This document shows, one piece after another, positions 35,460 through 45,617 of a stretch of 64,000 nt of DNA. This stretch comes from Hyphomicrobiales bacterium (GTDB lineage Bacteria; Pseudomonadota; Alphaproteobacteria; Rhizobiales; Methylopilaceae), in contig JALHQA010000007.1 in the NCBI GenBank assembly GCA_022842205.1, positions 1-64,000 of the forward strand. Direction: 5' to 3'. The position numbers were made by a program, and so were the translations under genes. Numbering within the stretch: the stretch's first letter is position 1; every line of letters starts with the position of its first letter. Under the pieces are notes generated by a model. The model saw nothing but the letters and a program-made list of their open reading frames with translations. It had not been told where the DNA came from and ran no database searches.

Positions 35460-36239
35460 TTAATGGGCCGGGTTGAGGACGGCGGATTCAACCACCTTTA
35501 CGAGCATTTCGAGATCCTCGGGCCGTGACAGGCGGTGATCGCCGTCCTTGATGAGCGTCATGGTGACGTCATCCTCGGCCAGATGCTCGACGAGCCGCAT
35601 CGCATGCGCCCATGGCACATCAGGGTCTTGCATTCCCTGAAGAATCCGCACCGGAGCGCCGGTGCTGAAAGAGGCATCGAGGATGATATGGCGCCGCCCG
35701 TCCTCAATCAGGGCACGGGTGATCGGGGTCGGCTCCTCGGAATATTCCGACGGGTGGCGGTACACTCCCTCGTTGAGGATGGCGGCCCTGACATGCTCCG
35801 GGAAGCCATTCCACATTAAATCTTCTGTAAAATCGGCCGCCGGCGCGATCAGAACGAGGCTCGAGAGCTTTTTTCCCTCGGCCTTGAGCGCCCGCGCCGC
35901 GAGGAGCGCAAGCCAGCCGCCCATGCTGGAGCCGACGAGGATCGGCGCTTCGCCGCCCGCTTCACGGATCACGGCCAGCGCATCCTCCAGCCAGTCGGAG
36001 ATCGTGCCATCCTCGAACGCGCCCCCGGACTCGCCATGGCCCGAATAGTCGAACCGCACCATGGCCTGGCCGGTCCGCGCCGCCCAGTCGGCCAGGACGC
36101 TCGCCTTGGTCGAGAGCATGTCCGAGCGGAAGCCTCCGAGCCAGATCACGGCCGGCCCTTTTCCGGGCGTGCGGCGCAGAGCGATCCTGCGGCCCGCCAC
36201 ATTGATATGTTCCAGTTGCTCCATGGCCTGCAAATGCAT
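35460..36239 (-). CDS. Alpha/beta hydrolase
   Basis: Serine hydrolase fold, about 259 aa. Oxyanion strand VIWLGGFRSDM, then VRFDYSGHGESGG, nucleophile elbow GSSMGGW, acid in LQGMQDPDVPW and histidine in LIKDGDHRLSRPEDL, so the catalytic triad is complete. It is close to palmitoyl-protein or acyl-thioester hydrolases of the YqiA/BAAT type. Substrate unknown. An alternative ATG lies at 36224. It is divergent from infC. Confidence 0.85.
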   Translation of the reverse strand: MHLQAMEQLEHINVAGRRIALRRTPGKGPAVIWLGGFRSDMLSTKASVLADWAARTGQAMVRFDYSGHGESGGAFEDGTISDWLEDALAVIREAGGEAPILVGSSMGGWLALLAARALKAEGKKLSSLVLIAPAADFTEDLMWNGFPEHVRAAILNEGVYRHPSEYSEEPTPITRALIEDGRRHIILDASFSTGAPVRILQGMQDPDVPWAHAMRLVEHLAEDDVTMTLIKDGDHRLSRPEDLEMLVKVVESAVLNPAH

Positions 36240-36378
36240 GACGCGATGTCATATGTAAACCGCACGCGCCGCTGCCGGTTCGTGTTGACTTCCCGCGGAA
36301 ATATCCCATCCTCCGCCACGCGCGGACCGCACGCGTGACAGCGGCCGCGCATATCGCAATGTTTAAGGAGAATGCCCC

Positions 36379-36918
36379 ATTCGCCGTCCGATGAGATCAA
36401 TGGCGCCCGTCCAAAAGGATGGACCGCGCGTAAACCGTGAAATTCGGGTTCCGACCGTGCAGCTGATTGGCGCCGAAGGAGAAAACCTCGGCCCGACCGC
36501 AATAGATCAGGCGCTTGCGCTCGCCGAGGAGGCCGGGCTCGACCTGGTCGAGATCGCGCCGAACTCCGAGCCGCCGGTCTGCAAGATCCTCGACTACGGC
36601 AAATACAAGTTCGCGGCGCAGAAGAAGGCCGCCGAGGCGCGCAAGAACCAGAAGACCGTCGAGGTCAAGGAAATCAAGATGCGCCCGAACATCGACGACC
36701 ACGACTACGAGACGAAGATGAAGGCGATGCGCCGTTTCTTCGACGAGGGCGACAAGGTCAAGGTGACGCTGCGCTTCCGCGGCCGCGAAATGGCCCATCA
36801 GGATCTCGGCCTGAAGCTTTTGTGGCGCGTGCGCGACGAGGTCCAGGGCCTCGCCAAGGTCGAGAGCGATCCCTCGCTTGAAGGCCGCCAGATGGTGATG
36901 ATCCTCGCGCCGCGCTAA
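36379..36918 (+). CDS. infC: Translation initiation factor IF-3, AUU start codon
   Basis: IF-3, 179 aa, which guards start-codon choice on the 30S subunit. N-domain: [42 protein letters not shown]; linker [27 protein letters not shown]-domain: [18 protein letters not shown] and [18 protein letters not shown]. The annotated-looking ATG at 36391 has no ribosome site. An in-frame ATT at 36379 lies eight bases after TAAGGAG and gives the family N-terminus RRPM. AUU starts are known for infC and allow feedback by IF-3 itself. A terminator separates it from rpmI. Confidence 0.93.
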   Translation: MRRPMRSMAPVQKDGPRVNREIRVPTVQLIGAEGENLGPTAIDQALALAEEAGLDLVEIAPNSEPPVCKILDYGKYKFAAQKKAAEARKNQKTVEVKEIKMRPNIDDHDYETKMKAMRRFFDEGDKVKVTLRFRGREMAHQDLGLKLLWRVRDEVQGLAKVESDPSLEGRQMVMILAPR

Positions 36919-36941
36919 CCACCCGCCACATATGACAAAAA

Positions 36942-36963
36942 GCCCGCCAGACGGCGGGCTTTT
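36942..36963 (+). terminator. Rho-independent terminator after infC
   Basis: Stem GCCCGCC / GGCGGGC, loop AGAC, preceded by A-run and followed by TTTTC. It separates infC from rpmI-rplT. Confidence 0.9.
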
Positions 36964-37006
36964 CTTATTCTCCGGCGGCCCCGGCCGGCGCAGTAGAACA
37001 CACCGC

Positions 37007-37035
37007 TTGTCTTCTCTGCGCGCTGCCGCTATGAA
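37007..37035 (+). promoter_or_regulatory. Promoter of rpmI-rplT
   Basis: TTGTCT (37007-37012), 17-bp spacer, TATGAA (37030-37035). The same -10 hexamer and spacing are found at the rpsT promoter. Confidence 0.6.
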
Positions 37036-37045
37036 CCCCGCTTCT

Positions 37046-37082
37046 CTCCCGCCCGGCCGTAAAAGGGCTGCCGTGGCGGGAG
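37046..37082 (+). promoter_or_regulatory. Leader hairpin of rpmI-rplT
   Basis: CTCCCGCC (37046-37053) pairs with GGCGGGAG (37075-37082) about 10 bases after the expected transcription start; a second hairpin GGGCCGG / CCGGCCC follows at about 37091-37109. It is a candidate target for L20 autoregulation or an attenuator. Confidence 0.45.
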
Positions 37083-37131
37083 CTTTGCTTGGGCCGGCCT
37101 GATCCGGCCCATCCTCTTCAAGGAGAGCCAA

Positions 37132-37335
37132 ATGCCCAAAATGAAGACCAAGTCGGGGGCGAAGAAGCGTTTTCGCCTGACCGGCACCGGTAAGGTGAAG
37201 TCGGCCCAGGCCGGCAAGCGTCACGGCATGATCAAGCGCACGAAGAAGCAGATTTCCGATCTGCGCGGCACGACGGTTCTGTGTGAATCCGACGCCAATA
37301 TCGTTCGCCAGTTCCTTCCCTACGGCAGCCGCTAA
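37132..37335 (+). CDS. rpmI: 50S ribosomal protein L35
   Basis: 67 aa, highly basic: [20 protein letters not shown] at the start, then [18 protein letters not shown]. Full length. AAGGAGAG precedes ATG. First gene of rpmI-rplT, 25 bp ahead of rplT. Confidence 0.98.
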   Translation: MPKMKTKSGAKKRFRLTGTGKVKSAQAGKRHGMIKRTKKQISDLRGTTVLCESDANIVRQFLPYGSR

Positions 37336-37360
37336 GGCCTAACCGACAAGGAGACAGATC

Positions 37361-37717
37361 ATGTCCCGTGTAAAACGCGGCGTCACCTCGCACGCCAAGC
37401 ACAAGAAGACTCTCAAGGCCGCCAAGGGCTTTTACGGCCGCCGCAAGAACACGATCCGCGCCGCCAAGGCCGCGGTCGACCGTTCGATGCAGTACGCCTA
37501 CCGCGATCGCAAGAACAAGAAGCGCACGTTCCGCGCTCTCTGGATCCAGCGCATCAACGCCGCCGTCCGCGAGGGCGGGCTGACCTATTCCCGCTTCATC
37601 GCGGGTCTCGGCAAGGCGGGCGTGCAGGTTGATCGCAAGGTTCTTTCGGACCTCGCGGTGCGCGAACCGGCGGCTTTCCAGGCGCTCGTCGCGCAGGCCA
37701 AGGCCGCACTCGCCTGA
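37361..37717 (+). CDS. rplT: 50S ribosomal protein L20
   Basis: 118 aa; early assembly protein and, in many bacteria, repressor of its own operon. [36 protein letters not shown] and [20 protein letters not shown] are diagnostic. AAGGAGA precedes ATG. pheS lies about 110 bp downstream, beyond a palindromic repeat. Confidence 0.98.
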   Translation: MSRVKRGVTSHAKHKKTLKAAKGFYGRRKNTIRAAKAAVDRSMQYAYRDRKNKKRTFRALWIQRINAAVREGGLTYSRFIAGLGKAGVQVDRKVLSDLAVREPAAFQALVAQAKAALA

Positions 37718-37722
37718 TCCTG

Positions 37723-37809
37723 TCATGGCCGGGCCGGAAGAATTCCGGGCCCCGGCCATCCACGAGTTCCTTGTCAGGAACGTCAAAGTCGTGGATGCAC
37801 GGGTTTGAC
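37723..37809. repeat. Two-hairpin REP-like element between rplT and pheS
   Basis: First hairpin: ATGGCCGGG...CCCGGCCAT (37725-37759) with inner CCGGAA / TTCCGG. Second: ATCCACGA and TCGTGGAT (37758-37795) around GTTCCTTGTCAGGAAC. The sequence resembles abundant intergenic palindromes of Bradyrhizobium relatives. It separates ribosomal from synthetase genes. Confidence 0.6.
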
Positions 37810-37826
37810 GCCCCCGCGGAACTCTC

Positions 37827-38909
37827 ATGAGCGATCTCAGCGCACTCGAAGCCTCGATACTCAACGACATCGCCGCCGCCTCCGACGAGGCGGCGCTTGA
37901 GGCGGTGCGCGTCGCCGCGCTCGGCAAGAAGGGCTCGGTCTCGGCCGAGCTCGCAAAGCTCGGCGCGATGTCGCCGGACGAGCGCAAGTCCTATGGCGCC
38001 GCCGTCAATACGGTGCGCGACCGCATCGCCGCGGCGCTGGCGGACCGCAAGGCAAAACTCGGCGACGCCGCGCTCGATGCGAAGCTTGCTGCGGAAGCCG
38101 CCGATGTGACGCTGCCGCTGCGTCCTTCGGCACTGGAAGCCGGACGCATTCATCCCGTCAGCCAGGTCACGGAAGAGATCGCCGCGATCTTCGCCGATCT
38201 CGGCTTCTCCGTCGCCGAAGGCCCGGACATCGAAGACGACGAGCACAATTTCACCGCGCTGAATTTTCCGGTCGGTCATCCCGCCCGCGAGATGCACGAC
38301 ACCTTCTTTCTCGCGCCGGGCGCGAACGGCGAACGCAAGGTGCTGCGCACCCACACCTCGCCGGTGCAGATCCGCACCATGCGGACAAAGACGCCGCCGC
38401 ACCGCGTCATCATTCCGGGGCGTACATATCGCAACGACTCGGACCAGACCCATACGCCGATGTTCCATCAGGTCGAAGGCCTCGTCATCGACCGCGGCGC
38501 CCATATCGGCCAGCTGAAATGGACGCTGATCGAATTTCTCAAGGCCTTCTTCGAAGTGCCCGAGGTCGAGATGCGGATGCGCCCGAGTTTCTTCCCGTTC
38601 ACCGAGCCGTCGATCGAGGTCGACATCCGCTGCGACCGGTCGGGCCCGGAAATCCGCATCGGCGAAGGCAAGGACTGGATGGAAATCCTTGGCTGCGGCA
38701 TGGTTCATCCCAACGTGCTGAGAAATTGCGGGCTCGATCCCGACGAGTGGCAGGGCTTTGCCTGGGGCATGGGCATCGACCGGCTGGCGATGCTGAAATA
38801 CGGCATGCCCGATCTTCGCGCCTTCTTTGACGCCGATGTCCGCTGGATCGAGCATTACGGCTTCCGGCCGCTCGACCTGCCGACGCTGATCGGAGGGCTG
38901 AGCTCGTGA
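37827..38909 (+). CDS. pheS: Phenylalanyl-tRNA synthetase alpha subunit
   Basis: 360 aa, catalytic class II subunit. N-terminal coiled coil ([26 protein letters not shown]), motif 1 region [19 protein letters not shown], motif 2 ([10 protein letters not shown]) and motif 3 ([17 protein letters not shown]), plus [16 protein letters not shown]. The stop overlaps the pheT start (GTGA) by four bases. Confidence 0.97.
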   Translation: MSDLSALEASILNDIAAASDEAALEAVRVAALGKKGSVSAELAKLGAMSPDERKSYGAAVNTVRDRIAAALADRKAKLGDAALDAKLAAEAADVTLPLRPSALEAGRIHPVSQVTEEIAAIFADLGFSVAEGPDIEDDEHNFTALNFPVGHPAREMHDTFFLAPGANGERKVLRTHTSPVQIRTMRTKTPPHRVIIPGRTYRNDSDQTHTPMFHQVEGLVIDRGAHIGQLKWTLIEFLKAFFEVPEVEMRMRPSFFPFTEPSIEVDIRCDRSGPEIRIGEGKDWMEILGCGMVHPNVLRNCGLDPDEWQGFAWGMGIDRLAMLKYGMPDLRAFFDADVRWIEHYGFRPLDLPTLIGGLSS

Positions 38910-41299
38910 AGTTCACGCTTTCCTGGCTGAAAGAGCATCTCAAGACCGAGGCCGGGCTCGACGTCATTACCGAGGCGCTGACGCGTGTCGGTCTGGAGGT
39001 CGAGCATGTCGAGGACCCCGCGAGCGCGCTCGCCCCTTTCGTGACCGCGAAGGTGCTTGAGGCGGCCCGCCATCCGAATGCCGACAAGCTTCAGGTTCTG
39101 AAGATCGATCAGGGCGACGGCAAACCGGTGCAGGTCGTGTGCGGCGCGCCGAATGCGCGCGCCGGCATGATCGGCGTCTTCGCCGCCGAGGGCACGACGA
39201 TTCCGGGCAGCGGCATGGTGCTGAAGGCCGGCGAAATCCGCGGTCAGGCCTCGCACGGCATGATGGTGTCCGAACGCGAGATGGGCCTCTCCAACGAGCA
39301 TACCGGCATCATCGAAATGCCGGAGGGCACGCCGGTCGGAACACCCTTCGCGCCTTTGATGGGCCTCGACGATCCGGTGATCGAGATTGCGGTCACGCCG
39401 AACCGGCCGGACTGCCTTGGCGTTTCGGGTCTGGCGCGCGATCTGGCCGCCGCCGAAATCGGCGAAGCCATTACACGCAAGCCACAAACCGTGAAGGGCG
39501 CCTATCCCTGCCCGGTGAAGGTGACGCTCGATCTCGACGATCCCGGTCTCGCGCCGGCCTTCGCGCTGCGCATGGTCCGCGGCGTGAAGAACGGCCCGTC
39601 GCCGGAATGGCTGCAGAAGAAGCTGCGCGCCGTCGGACTGCGCCCGATCAACGCGCTGGTCGACGTCACCAATCTTCTGACGATCGACCGCGCCCGCCCG
39701 CTGCATGTGTTCGACGCCGCGAAGGTCTCGGGCGATCTTGTCGTCCGCCGCGCGAAGCCGGGCGAAACGCTGCTCGCGCTCGACGGCAAGACCTATTCCA
39801 TCGACGAAACCATGGTCGTGATCGCCGACGGGAACGGCGTCGAATCCCTCGGCGGCATCATGGGCGGCGAGGCGACCGGCTGTACCGATGATACCGTCGA
39901 TGTCCTGATCGAGAGCGCGCTCTGGGATCCTTTCAACATCGCCAAGACCGGCCGCGCGCTCGGCGTGCATTCGGACGCACGTCATCGCTTCGAGCGCGGC
40001 GTCGATCCCGATTTCACCGTCCCCGGCCTTGAACTCGCGACGCAGATCATTCTCGATCTCTGCGGCGGCGAACCGTCGGATATTTTCCTCGCCGGCGAAA
40101 TTCCCGACACGCGCCGCGCGATCGATTTCCCGGTCTCGGAGGTCAAGCGGCTGACCGGGCTGGACCTGCACGCGGCCGAGATCAAGATCGTGCTGCAGAA
40201 TCTCGGCTTCACGGTCTCGGGAGCAGGCGAGATCTTGAAGGTCGCGGCGCCGAGCTGGCGCCCGGACATTCACGGCAAGGCCGATCTCGTCGAAGAGGTC
40301 ATGCGCATTGTCGGCCTCGACAAGGTACCGGCCGTCCCGCTGCCGAAAACCGAAAGCATCTCGTGCGCCGTATTGACGCCGCTGCAGAAGCGCGCCCGCA
40401 CCGGCCGCCGGGCGCTCGCCGCGCGCGGCCTCGGCGAGGCAATCACCTGGTCCTTCGTGTCCAAACCGCAGGCGGAGATGTTCGGCGGCGGCAAGCCGGA
40501 ACTGGCGCTCGCCAATCCCATCGCCGCCGATCTTTCGGACATGCGGCCGAGCCTGCTGCCCGGGCTCGTTGCCGCCGCGCAGCGCAATGCCGACCGCGGC
40601 ATCGCTGAATCGGCCCTGTTCGAGCTCGGCCAGATTTTCCTCGGCGACGGCCCGGACGACCAGCGCCTCGCCGCCGCGAGCCTCCGCCGCGGCCAGCCGC
40701 GCCACTGGTCCGGCGTCCGCGCGCCCGATGCATTCGACGCCAAGGCCGACGCGCTCGCGCTGCTGTCGGCCCTCGGGATCGACACTTCGCGCGTCCAGAT
40801 CGTCCCCGGCGGGCCGGACTGGTTTCATCCAAACCGGTCGGGAACGATTCAGCTCGGCCCGCAGAACGTGTTCGGCCATTTCGGCGAATTGCACCCCCGC
40901 CTGCTGAAACAGCTCGGCACCGACGGCCCGCTGGCCGCCATGGAGATCGTGCTCGACGATCTGCCGGAGCCCAAGGCGAAGCCGACCAAGTCGAAGCCCG
41001 CACTCGCAATTTCCGATCTGCAGCCGGTCTCGCGCGATTTTGCCTTCGTGGTGGAACGCCGTGTCCGCGCCGCCGACATCCTGCGCGCCGCGCTGAAAGC
41101 CGAGCCGAAGCTGATCGTCGGCGCCGATGTATTCGATGTCTATGAAGGCAAAGGCATTCCGGACGGCATGACGTCCGTCGGCGTCGCCGTCACGCTGCAG
41201 CCGCGCGACAAGACCCTGACCGATGCGGAAATCGACGCGGTGTCGGAAAAAATCGTCGCCGCGGTGGCGAAGGCCACAGGCGCGACGCTCAGAGGCTGA
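38906..41299 (+). CDS. pheT: Phenylalanyl-tRNA synthetase beta subunit
   Basis: 797 aa. Start GTG at 38906. Domains in order: N-terminal [17 protein letters not shown]/tRNA-binding fold (about 40-150), B3/B4 editing domain (about 210-390, including [17 protein letters not shown]), B5 domain (about 400-480), core catalytic-like domain (RDQ-rich region to about 690) and C-terminal anticodon-binding FDX-ACB domain ([21 protein letters not shown]). Forms alpha2-beta2 with PheS. Confidence 0.97.
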   Translation: MKFTLSWLKEHLKTEAGLDVITEALTRVGLEVEHVEDPASALAPFVTAKVLEAARHPNADKLQVLKIDQGDGKPVQVVCGAPNARAGMIGVFAAEGTTIPGSGMVLKAGEIRGQASHGMMVSEREMGLSNEHTGIIEMPEGTPVGTPFAPLMGLDDPVIEIAVTPNRPDCLGVSGLARDLAAAEIGEAITRKPQTVKGAYPCPVKVTLDLDDPGLAPAFALRMVRGVKNGPSPEWLQKKLRAVGLRPINALVDVTNLLTIDRARPLHVFDAAKVSGDLVVRRAKPGETLLALDGKTYSIDETMVVIADGNGVESLGGIMGGEATGCTDDTVDVLIESALWDPFNIAKTGRALGVHSDARHRFERGVDPDFTVPGLELATQIILDLCGGEPSDIFLAGEIPDTRRAIDFPVSEVKRLTGLDLHAAEIKIVLQNLGFTVSGAGEILKVAAPSWRPDIHGKADLVEEVMRIVGLDKVPAVPLPKTESISCAVLTPLQKRARTGRRALAARGLGEAITWSFVSKPQAEMFGGGKPELALANPIAADLSDMRPSLLPGLVAAAQRNADRGIAESALFELGQIFLGDGPDDQRLAAASLRRGQPRHWSGVRAPDAFDAKADALALLSALGIDTSRVQIVPGGPDWFHPNRSGTIQLGPQNVFGHFGELHPRLLKQLGTDGPLAAMEIVLDDLPEPKAKPTKSKPALAISDLQPVSRDFAFVVERRVRAADILRAALKAEPKLIVGADVFDVYEGKGIPDGMTSVGVAVTLQPRDKTLTDAEIDAVSEKIVAAVAKATGATLRG

Positions 41300-41343
41300 C
41301 GCCGCCTCTTGATCCCGGGCGGCATTTCCGCTGTCTGTTGGGC

Positions 41344-42120
41344 ATGGGCATTCTCGACATTTTTGATCCTTTACGCCGCGCCATCGGTGGAGCGATCGTC
41401 CGCTATCTCACGCGGCCGCAGAAAGGATTCGAGCCTGCCTCGACCAGCGACCCGGCGAAGCTGCGGCAGGCCCTGCGCCCCGGCGACGTCCTGCTGATCG
41501 AAGGCTCGAGCCGCATCGCCGCCGTCATCAAATATCTGACGACCTCCACCTGGAGCCATTCGGCCCTTTATATCGGCAGCTATCAGGGCGAGCGGCATAT
41601 GCTGATCGAGGTCGAGGTCGATAACGGCTGCAATGCCGTTCCGCTGTCGAAGTACGAGAATGCGCAAACGCGGATTTGCCGTCCGGCCGGACTCGACGAC
41701 GAGGGGCGTCAGGAGGTTATCGATTTCATGATCTCCAAGATCGGCCTGCGCTACGACACCAAGAACATTCTGGATCTCGCCCGCTATCTTCTGCCGAAAC
41801 CCCCGGTGCCGGCGCGCTTCCGCCGCCGCCTGCTCGCGCTCGGCTCGGGCGATCCGACACGCGCGATCTGCTCATCGCTGCTGGCGCAGGCGTTCGAGCA
41901 TGTGCAGTATCCGGTCCTGCCGCGCATCACGCGCGCCTCGGCGACAACCAACCGCCAGCGCCGGCAGCGCAGCGAAATATTGCACATACGCCATTATTCG
42001 CTCTACACGCCGCGCGATTTCGACATCTCGCCCTATTTCGCCATCGTCAAGCCGACCCTCCAGGCCGGCTTCGACTACAAGGCGCTGGTGTGGCGCCGCG
42101 CGCCAAAGGCCGCCGAATGA
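41344..42120 (+). CDS. Permuted NlpC/P60 papain-fold protein (YiiX/YebB-like)
   Basis: 258 aa. Permuted papain-like fold of the YaeF/YiiX group (PF05708): the histidine comes first in [10 protein letters not shown], then [18 protein letters not shown], and the cysteine late in [14 protein letters not shown]. Members act as peptidases or amidases on lipid- or peptidoglycan-like substrates; exact role unknown. A hydrophobic N-terminus ([18 protein letters not shown]) is not a clear signal peptide. ATG at 41344 is used. It overlaps the next membrane gene by four bases, beginning a three-gene run. Confidence 0.8.
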   Translation: MGILDIFDPLRRAIGGAIVRYLTRPQKGFEPASTSDPAKLRQALRPGDVLLIEGSSRIAAVIKYLTTSTWSHSALYIGSYQGERHMLIEVEVDNGCNAVPLSKYENAQTRICRPAGLDDEGRQEVIDFMISKIGLRYDTKNILDLARYLLPKPPVPARFRRRLLALGSGDPTRAICSSLLAQAFEHVQYPVLPRITRASATTNRQRRQRSEILHIRHYSLYTPRDFDISPYFAIVKPTLQAGFDYKALVWRRAPKAAE

Positions 42121-42779
42121 TTGCCGCCGCTCTCCTCGCCCTCCGTCAGGCGTTCTCGCCGCCGTTCCGCTCGATCCTGTTCAAGACCGTCGGGCTCGCC
42201 CTCGTCTTTCTCGTTTTGCTCGGCATTCTCTTGCAGACGCTGGCGGCAAAGCTGATCGACTTCTCGAACCAGAACTACGATCTCGCTGCCTCTGTTCTGT
42301 CCGGCCTCGGCATCGTCGTCGCGCTTTTCTTCCTTGTGCCGCCGGTCGTCTCGCTCGTCGCCGGCTTTTTCCAGGACCGCATCGCCGATCTGGTCGAGAG
42401 CTCGCACTACCCGCAGGATGCGCCGGGCCGCGAACTGCCGACCGGCCGCTCCATCCTGCTCGCCACGCGGTTTGCCCTGCTTGTGCTTGCCGTCAATATC
42501 GGCGCGCTGCTTCTCCTGCTCGTGCCCGGCGTCAACATCATCGCCTGGTGGCTCGCCAACGGCTATCTGCTCGGCCGCGAATATTTCGAGTTCGCCGCCA
42601 TGCGCTTCATGACGGAAGACGAGGCGCGGGCGCTGCGCCGCAGCCGCCGCGGCATGGTCTTCATCGCCGGGCTGTTCGTTGCCGCGTTCATGGCGATCCC
42701 GGTCCTCAATCTCGCGACGCCGCTCGTCGCTTCGGCCTTCATGATCCATATTTTCAAGGGCATGAAGCGCGTGGCATGA
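42117..42779 (+). CDS. EI24/CysZ family (DUF540) membrane protein
   Basis: 220 aa with four or more hydrophobic helices: [61 protein letters not shown] and [20 protein letters not shown]. The family includes the sulfate transporter CysZ, and the YEFAAMRF-type segment after [11 protein letters not shown] is characteristic. Sulfate transport is possible, not shown. Its start overlaps the YiiX-like stop and its stop overlaps the YnfA start (ATGA both times). Confidence 0.78.
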   Translation: MIAAALLALRQAFSPPFRSILFKTVGLALVFLVLLGILLQTLAAKLIDFSNQNYDLAASVLSGLGIVVALFFLVPPVVSLVAGFFQDRIADLVESSHYPQDAPGRELPTGRSILLATRFALLVLAVNIGALLLLLVPGVNIIAWWLANGYLLGREYFEFAAMRFMTEDEARALRRSRRGMVFIAGLFVAAFMAIPVLNLATPLVASAFMIHIFKGMKRVA

Positions 42780-43102
42780 AAACATCGATTCTCTATCTCG
42801 CGGCGGCGCTCGCCGAGATCGCCGGCTGCTTCGCCTTCTGGGCATGGCTGCGCCTCGACAAAAGCGCGCTCTGGCTCATTCCCGGCATGGTGTCGCTTGG
42901 GATATTCGCCTGGCTTCTGACGATGGTCGATGCATCGGCGGCCGGCCGCGCCTATGCCGCCTATGGTGGTATTTACATCGCCGCATCCCTCGCTTGGCTC
43001 TGGGGTGCCGAGGGCCTGCGCCCCGACCGCTGGGACCTGATCGGCGCAACGATCTGCCTCATCGGCGCTGCCGTCATCATCGCCGGCCCGCGCGCGGCCT
43101 GA
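42776..43102 (+). CDS. YnfA family four-helix membrane protein
   Basis: 108 aa, four helices, small multidrug resistance-like. Signature: [59 protein letters not shown], and closing [18 protein letters not shown]. The UPF0060 family's function is unknown. Co-translated with the EI24-like gene. Confidence 0.92.
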   Translation: MKTSILYLAAALAEIAGCFAFWAWLRLDKSALWLIPGMVSLGIFAWLLTMVDASAAGRAYAAYGGIYIAASLAWLWGAEGLRPDRWDLIGATICLIGAAVIIAGPRAA

Positions 43103-43103
43103 G

Positions 43104-44876
43104 ATGATCGCGCCCGGCACCGTGCTGCTGCACGACAATTCGCCTGCCGCCGGACGCAGCCTCCTGTTCGAAGAACCCGAGCGCGTATTGACGACGCGCG
43201 ACCCGGGATTCGTGCCGGCGCTGTTGGAGGAAGCCGAGACCGCGCTCGCCGATGGCTGGCATGTCGCGGGCTATCTCGGTTACGAGTTCGGCCTGATTTT
43301 CGAGGAGCGCCTCGCCGCCCTGCTGCCGCCCTTGAACGTGCGTCCGCTGCTCTGGCTTGGCGTTTACCCCGCACCCGAGATTTTGGACCGTGCCTCGACG
43401 GCGGAATGGCTGGCGGCCCATGTGAAAGGAGCGCCGGCGCGCGTCGACGAGATCGCGTTTTCGATGTCGCGCGCGGAGTATGAAGCCGCATTCACACGCG
43501 TGATGGATTATATCCGCGCCGGTGACGTCTACCAGGTCAACCTGACCATGCTGGCCCGTTTCCGTCTCGGCGGAGATCCGGTGGCGCTCTACCGCGATCT
43601 CTGCCGCAAGCAGCCCGTGGCGCACGGCGCGCTGATCGAGACCGGCGCCGAGACAATTCTCTCGCTATCGCCCGAGCTCTTCATCGAGCGTCGCGGACGG
43701 AAACTCACGACGCGACCGATGAAGGGCACGATCCGCCGCGGCCGCAACGCCGGGGAGGACATGGCGCTGATGCGGGAACTGCGCGCCGACGAAAAATCGC
43801 GCGCGGAAAATCTCATGATCGTCGATCTTCTGCGCAACGATCTCGGCCGCGTCGCGGAGATCGGCAGCGTCGAGGTCGAGCGCCTGTTCGACATCGAGAC
43901 CTACAAGACGCTGCATCAGATGACATCGACCGTCTCGGCGACGCTCCGTAAAGACACCAGCTTTGGAAGTGTACTGCATGCGCTGTTTCCATGCGGCTCG
44001 GTCACCGGCGCGCCGAAGATCCGCGCCATGCAGATCATCAACGAGGTCGAATCCGGACCGCGCGGACTTTACTGCGGTAGCATCGGATATGCCGCGCCGA
44101 ACGGGGATTTCTCCTTCAATGTCGCGATCCGCACCGCCGTCGTCGGCAAGGATGGGCGCGGCGAGATCGGCATCGGCGGCGGCGTGGTCGCGGATTCCAG
44201 GCTCGAGGGCGAGTATGACGAGGCGCTGCTGAAGCTGCGCTTTTTCCGCGAGCCCCACGCGCCGCTCGGCCTGATCGAGACCATGCTCTGGGACGAGCGC
44301 GGTTTTTATCTGCTCGATCGCCATCTCGAGCGGCTCGAAACCTCGGCCGCGTTCTTCGAAATTCCGTTCCGGCGGCGAGCGGTCGCCGCCGCGCTCGACA
44401 AGGCGGTCAGATCGCTGCTGCCGCCGCAGCGTGTCCGGCTGGTTCTGTCGGAAGACGGCGATGTGGAGGTGACCGCGGTCGACCTCGTGCCCACGTCGCG
44501 ATTCCGCTTCATCATCGCGACCGGACGCGTCTCGTCGTCGGACCCGCTGCTGTTTCACAAGACGACGCAGCGCGCGCTTTACGACAGCGCGCTGGCCGAA
44601 GCGAAATCCGCCGGAGCCGACGAGGCGATCCTCGTCAACGAACGCGGCGAACTGACCGAGGGCAGCTTCACCAATATTTTTATCGAGAAGGACGGCACGC
44701 TGCTGACGCCCGCTCTGTCGTCGGGCCTTTTGCCCGGCACGTTGCGGGCCGAGCTCCTGGCCACCGGCAAGGCCGAGGAACGCGTATTGACAATGGACGA
44801 TCTTGACGCCGCCGACCGCATCTTCTTCGGCAATTCGCTGCGCGGGCTTTTGCCTGCCGAACCGCTCACGCCCTAG
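43104..44876 (+). CDS. pabB: Aminodeoxychorismate synthase component I fused to aminodeoxychorismate lyase
   Basis: 590-aa two-domain enzyme making p-aminobenzoate for folate. Residues 1-370: chorismate-binding PabB with the lysine-containing PMKGTIRRGRN signature that marks PABA rather than anthranilate synthesis, LLRNDLGRVAEIGSV and GSVTGAPKIRAMQIIN. From about 385: class IV aminotransferase (PabC) with LLDRHLERLETSAAFF, PLP lysine in FHKTTQRALYDSAL, and EGSFTNIFIEKDG with GLLPGTLRAELL. It starts at once after the YnfA gene and its 3' end overlaps the convergent nth gene by 11 bases. Confidence 0.93.
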   Translation: MIAPGTVLLHDNSPAAGRSLLFEEPERVLTTRDPGFVPALLEEAETALADGWHVAGYLGYEFGLIFEERLAALLPPLNVRPLLWLGVYPAPEILDRASTAEWLAAHVKGAPARVDEIAFSMSRAEYEAAFTRVMDYIRAGDVYQVNLTMLARFRLGGDPVALYRDLCRKQPVAHGALIETGAETILSLSPELFIERRGRKLTTRPMKGTIRRGRNAGEDMALMRELRADEKSRAENLMIVDLLRNDLGRVAEIGSVEVERLFDIETYKTLHQMTSTVSATLRKDTSFGSVLHALFPCGSVTGAPKIRAMQIINEVESGPRGLYCGSIGYAAPNGDFSFNVAIRTAVVGKDGRGEIGIGGGVVADSRLEGEYDEALLKLRFFREPHAPLGLIETMLWDERGFYLLDRHLERLETSAAFFEIPFRRRAVAAALDKAVRSLLPPQRVRLVLSEDGDVEVTAVDLVPTSRFRFIIATGRVSSSDPLLFHKTTQRALYDSALAEAKSAGADEAILVNERGELTEGSFTNIFIEKDGTLLTPALSSGLLPGTLRAELLATGKAEERVLTMDDLDAADRIFFGNSLRGLLPAEPLTP

Positions 44877-45594
44877 GCGGCGGGATTTTCCCCTTCGGTA
44901 CAGGCGCCGGCGTTTTCGGCTCGTAGCGGCAGATGTCGTTGATGAGGCAGCGCCAGCATTCCGGTACACGCGCCTTGCAGACATAGCGCCCGTGCAGAAT
45001 CAGCCAATGGTGGGCATGCAGCAGCGCCCAGTCCGGCACGACCTTCGCCAGCGCGAGCTCGACGTCCAGCGGATTTTTTCCCGGCGCAATCGGGATACGG
45101 TTGCCGAGCCGGAACAGATGCGTGTCGACCGCGATCGTCGGCTCGCCGAAGAAGATGTTGAGCACGACATTTGCCGTCTTGCGGCCGACGCCCGGCAGCG
45201 CCTGCAATTCCTCGCGCGTTCGCGGCACGTCGCCGCGATGGCGCTCGATCAGAAGCTGCGACAGCGCAAAGACATTCTTCGCCTTGGCATTGTACAGACC
45301 AATGGTCTTGATATGGCCGGATATGCCGGATACGCCGAGGCTCACCATCTTCTCCGGCGTGTCCGCCACCGCGAACAGCTTGCGCGTTGCCTTGTTGACC
45401 CCGGCATCGGTCGCCTGCGCCGACAGCACGACGGCGACGAGCAGGGTGAACGCGTTCACATATTCGAGCTCGCCCTTCGGCTCGGGATTGGCCTTCTGGA
45501 AACGGCGGAAGACCTCCTCGATCTCGTCCGGGGAAAGTTTCCGGCGTCGGGCCGGCGCTTTTTTTCTTGGAATTGGAGACTGGCGGGCTGGCAT
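44866..45594 (-). CDS. nth: Endonuclease III
   Basis: DNA glycosylase/AP lyase for oxidised pyrimidines, 242 aa. Helix-hairpin-helix LPGVGRKTANVVLN with the catalytic lysine, then the catalytic aspartate in IAVDTHLFRLGNR, and the [4Fe-4S] loop C-X6-C-X2-C-X5-C (CKARVPECWRC, then C). A basic N-terminal extension (PIPRKKAPARRRKLSPDE) precedes the core. ATG at 45594 is preferred over 45630. Divergent from the DUF2244 gene (23 bp) and convergent with pabB. Confidence 0.95.
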   Translation of the reverse strand: MPARQSPIPRKKAPARRRKLSPDEIEEVFRRFQKANPEPKGELEYVNAFTLLVAVVLSAQATDAGVNKATRKLFAVADTPEKMVSLGVSGISGHIKTIGLYNAKAKNVFALSQLLIERHRGDVPRTREELQALPGVGRKTANVVLNIFFGEPTIAVDTHLFRLGNRIPIAPGKNPLDVELALAKVVPDWALLHAHHWLILHGRYVCKARVPECWRCLINDICRYEPKTPAPVPKGKIPPPRA

Positions 45595-45617
45595 GGACGC
45601 GCTAATATGCACGCGCG

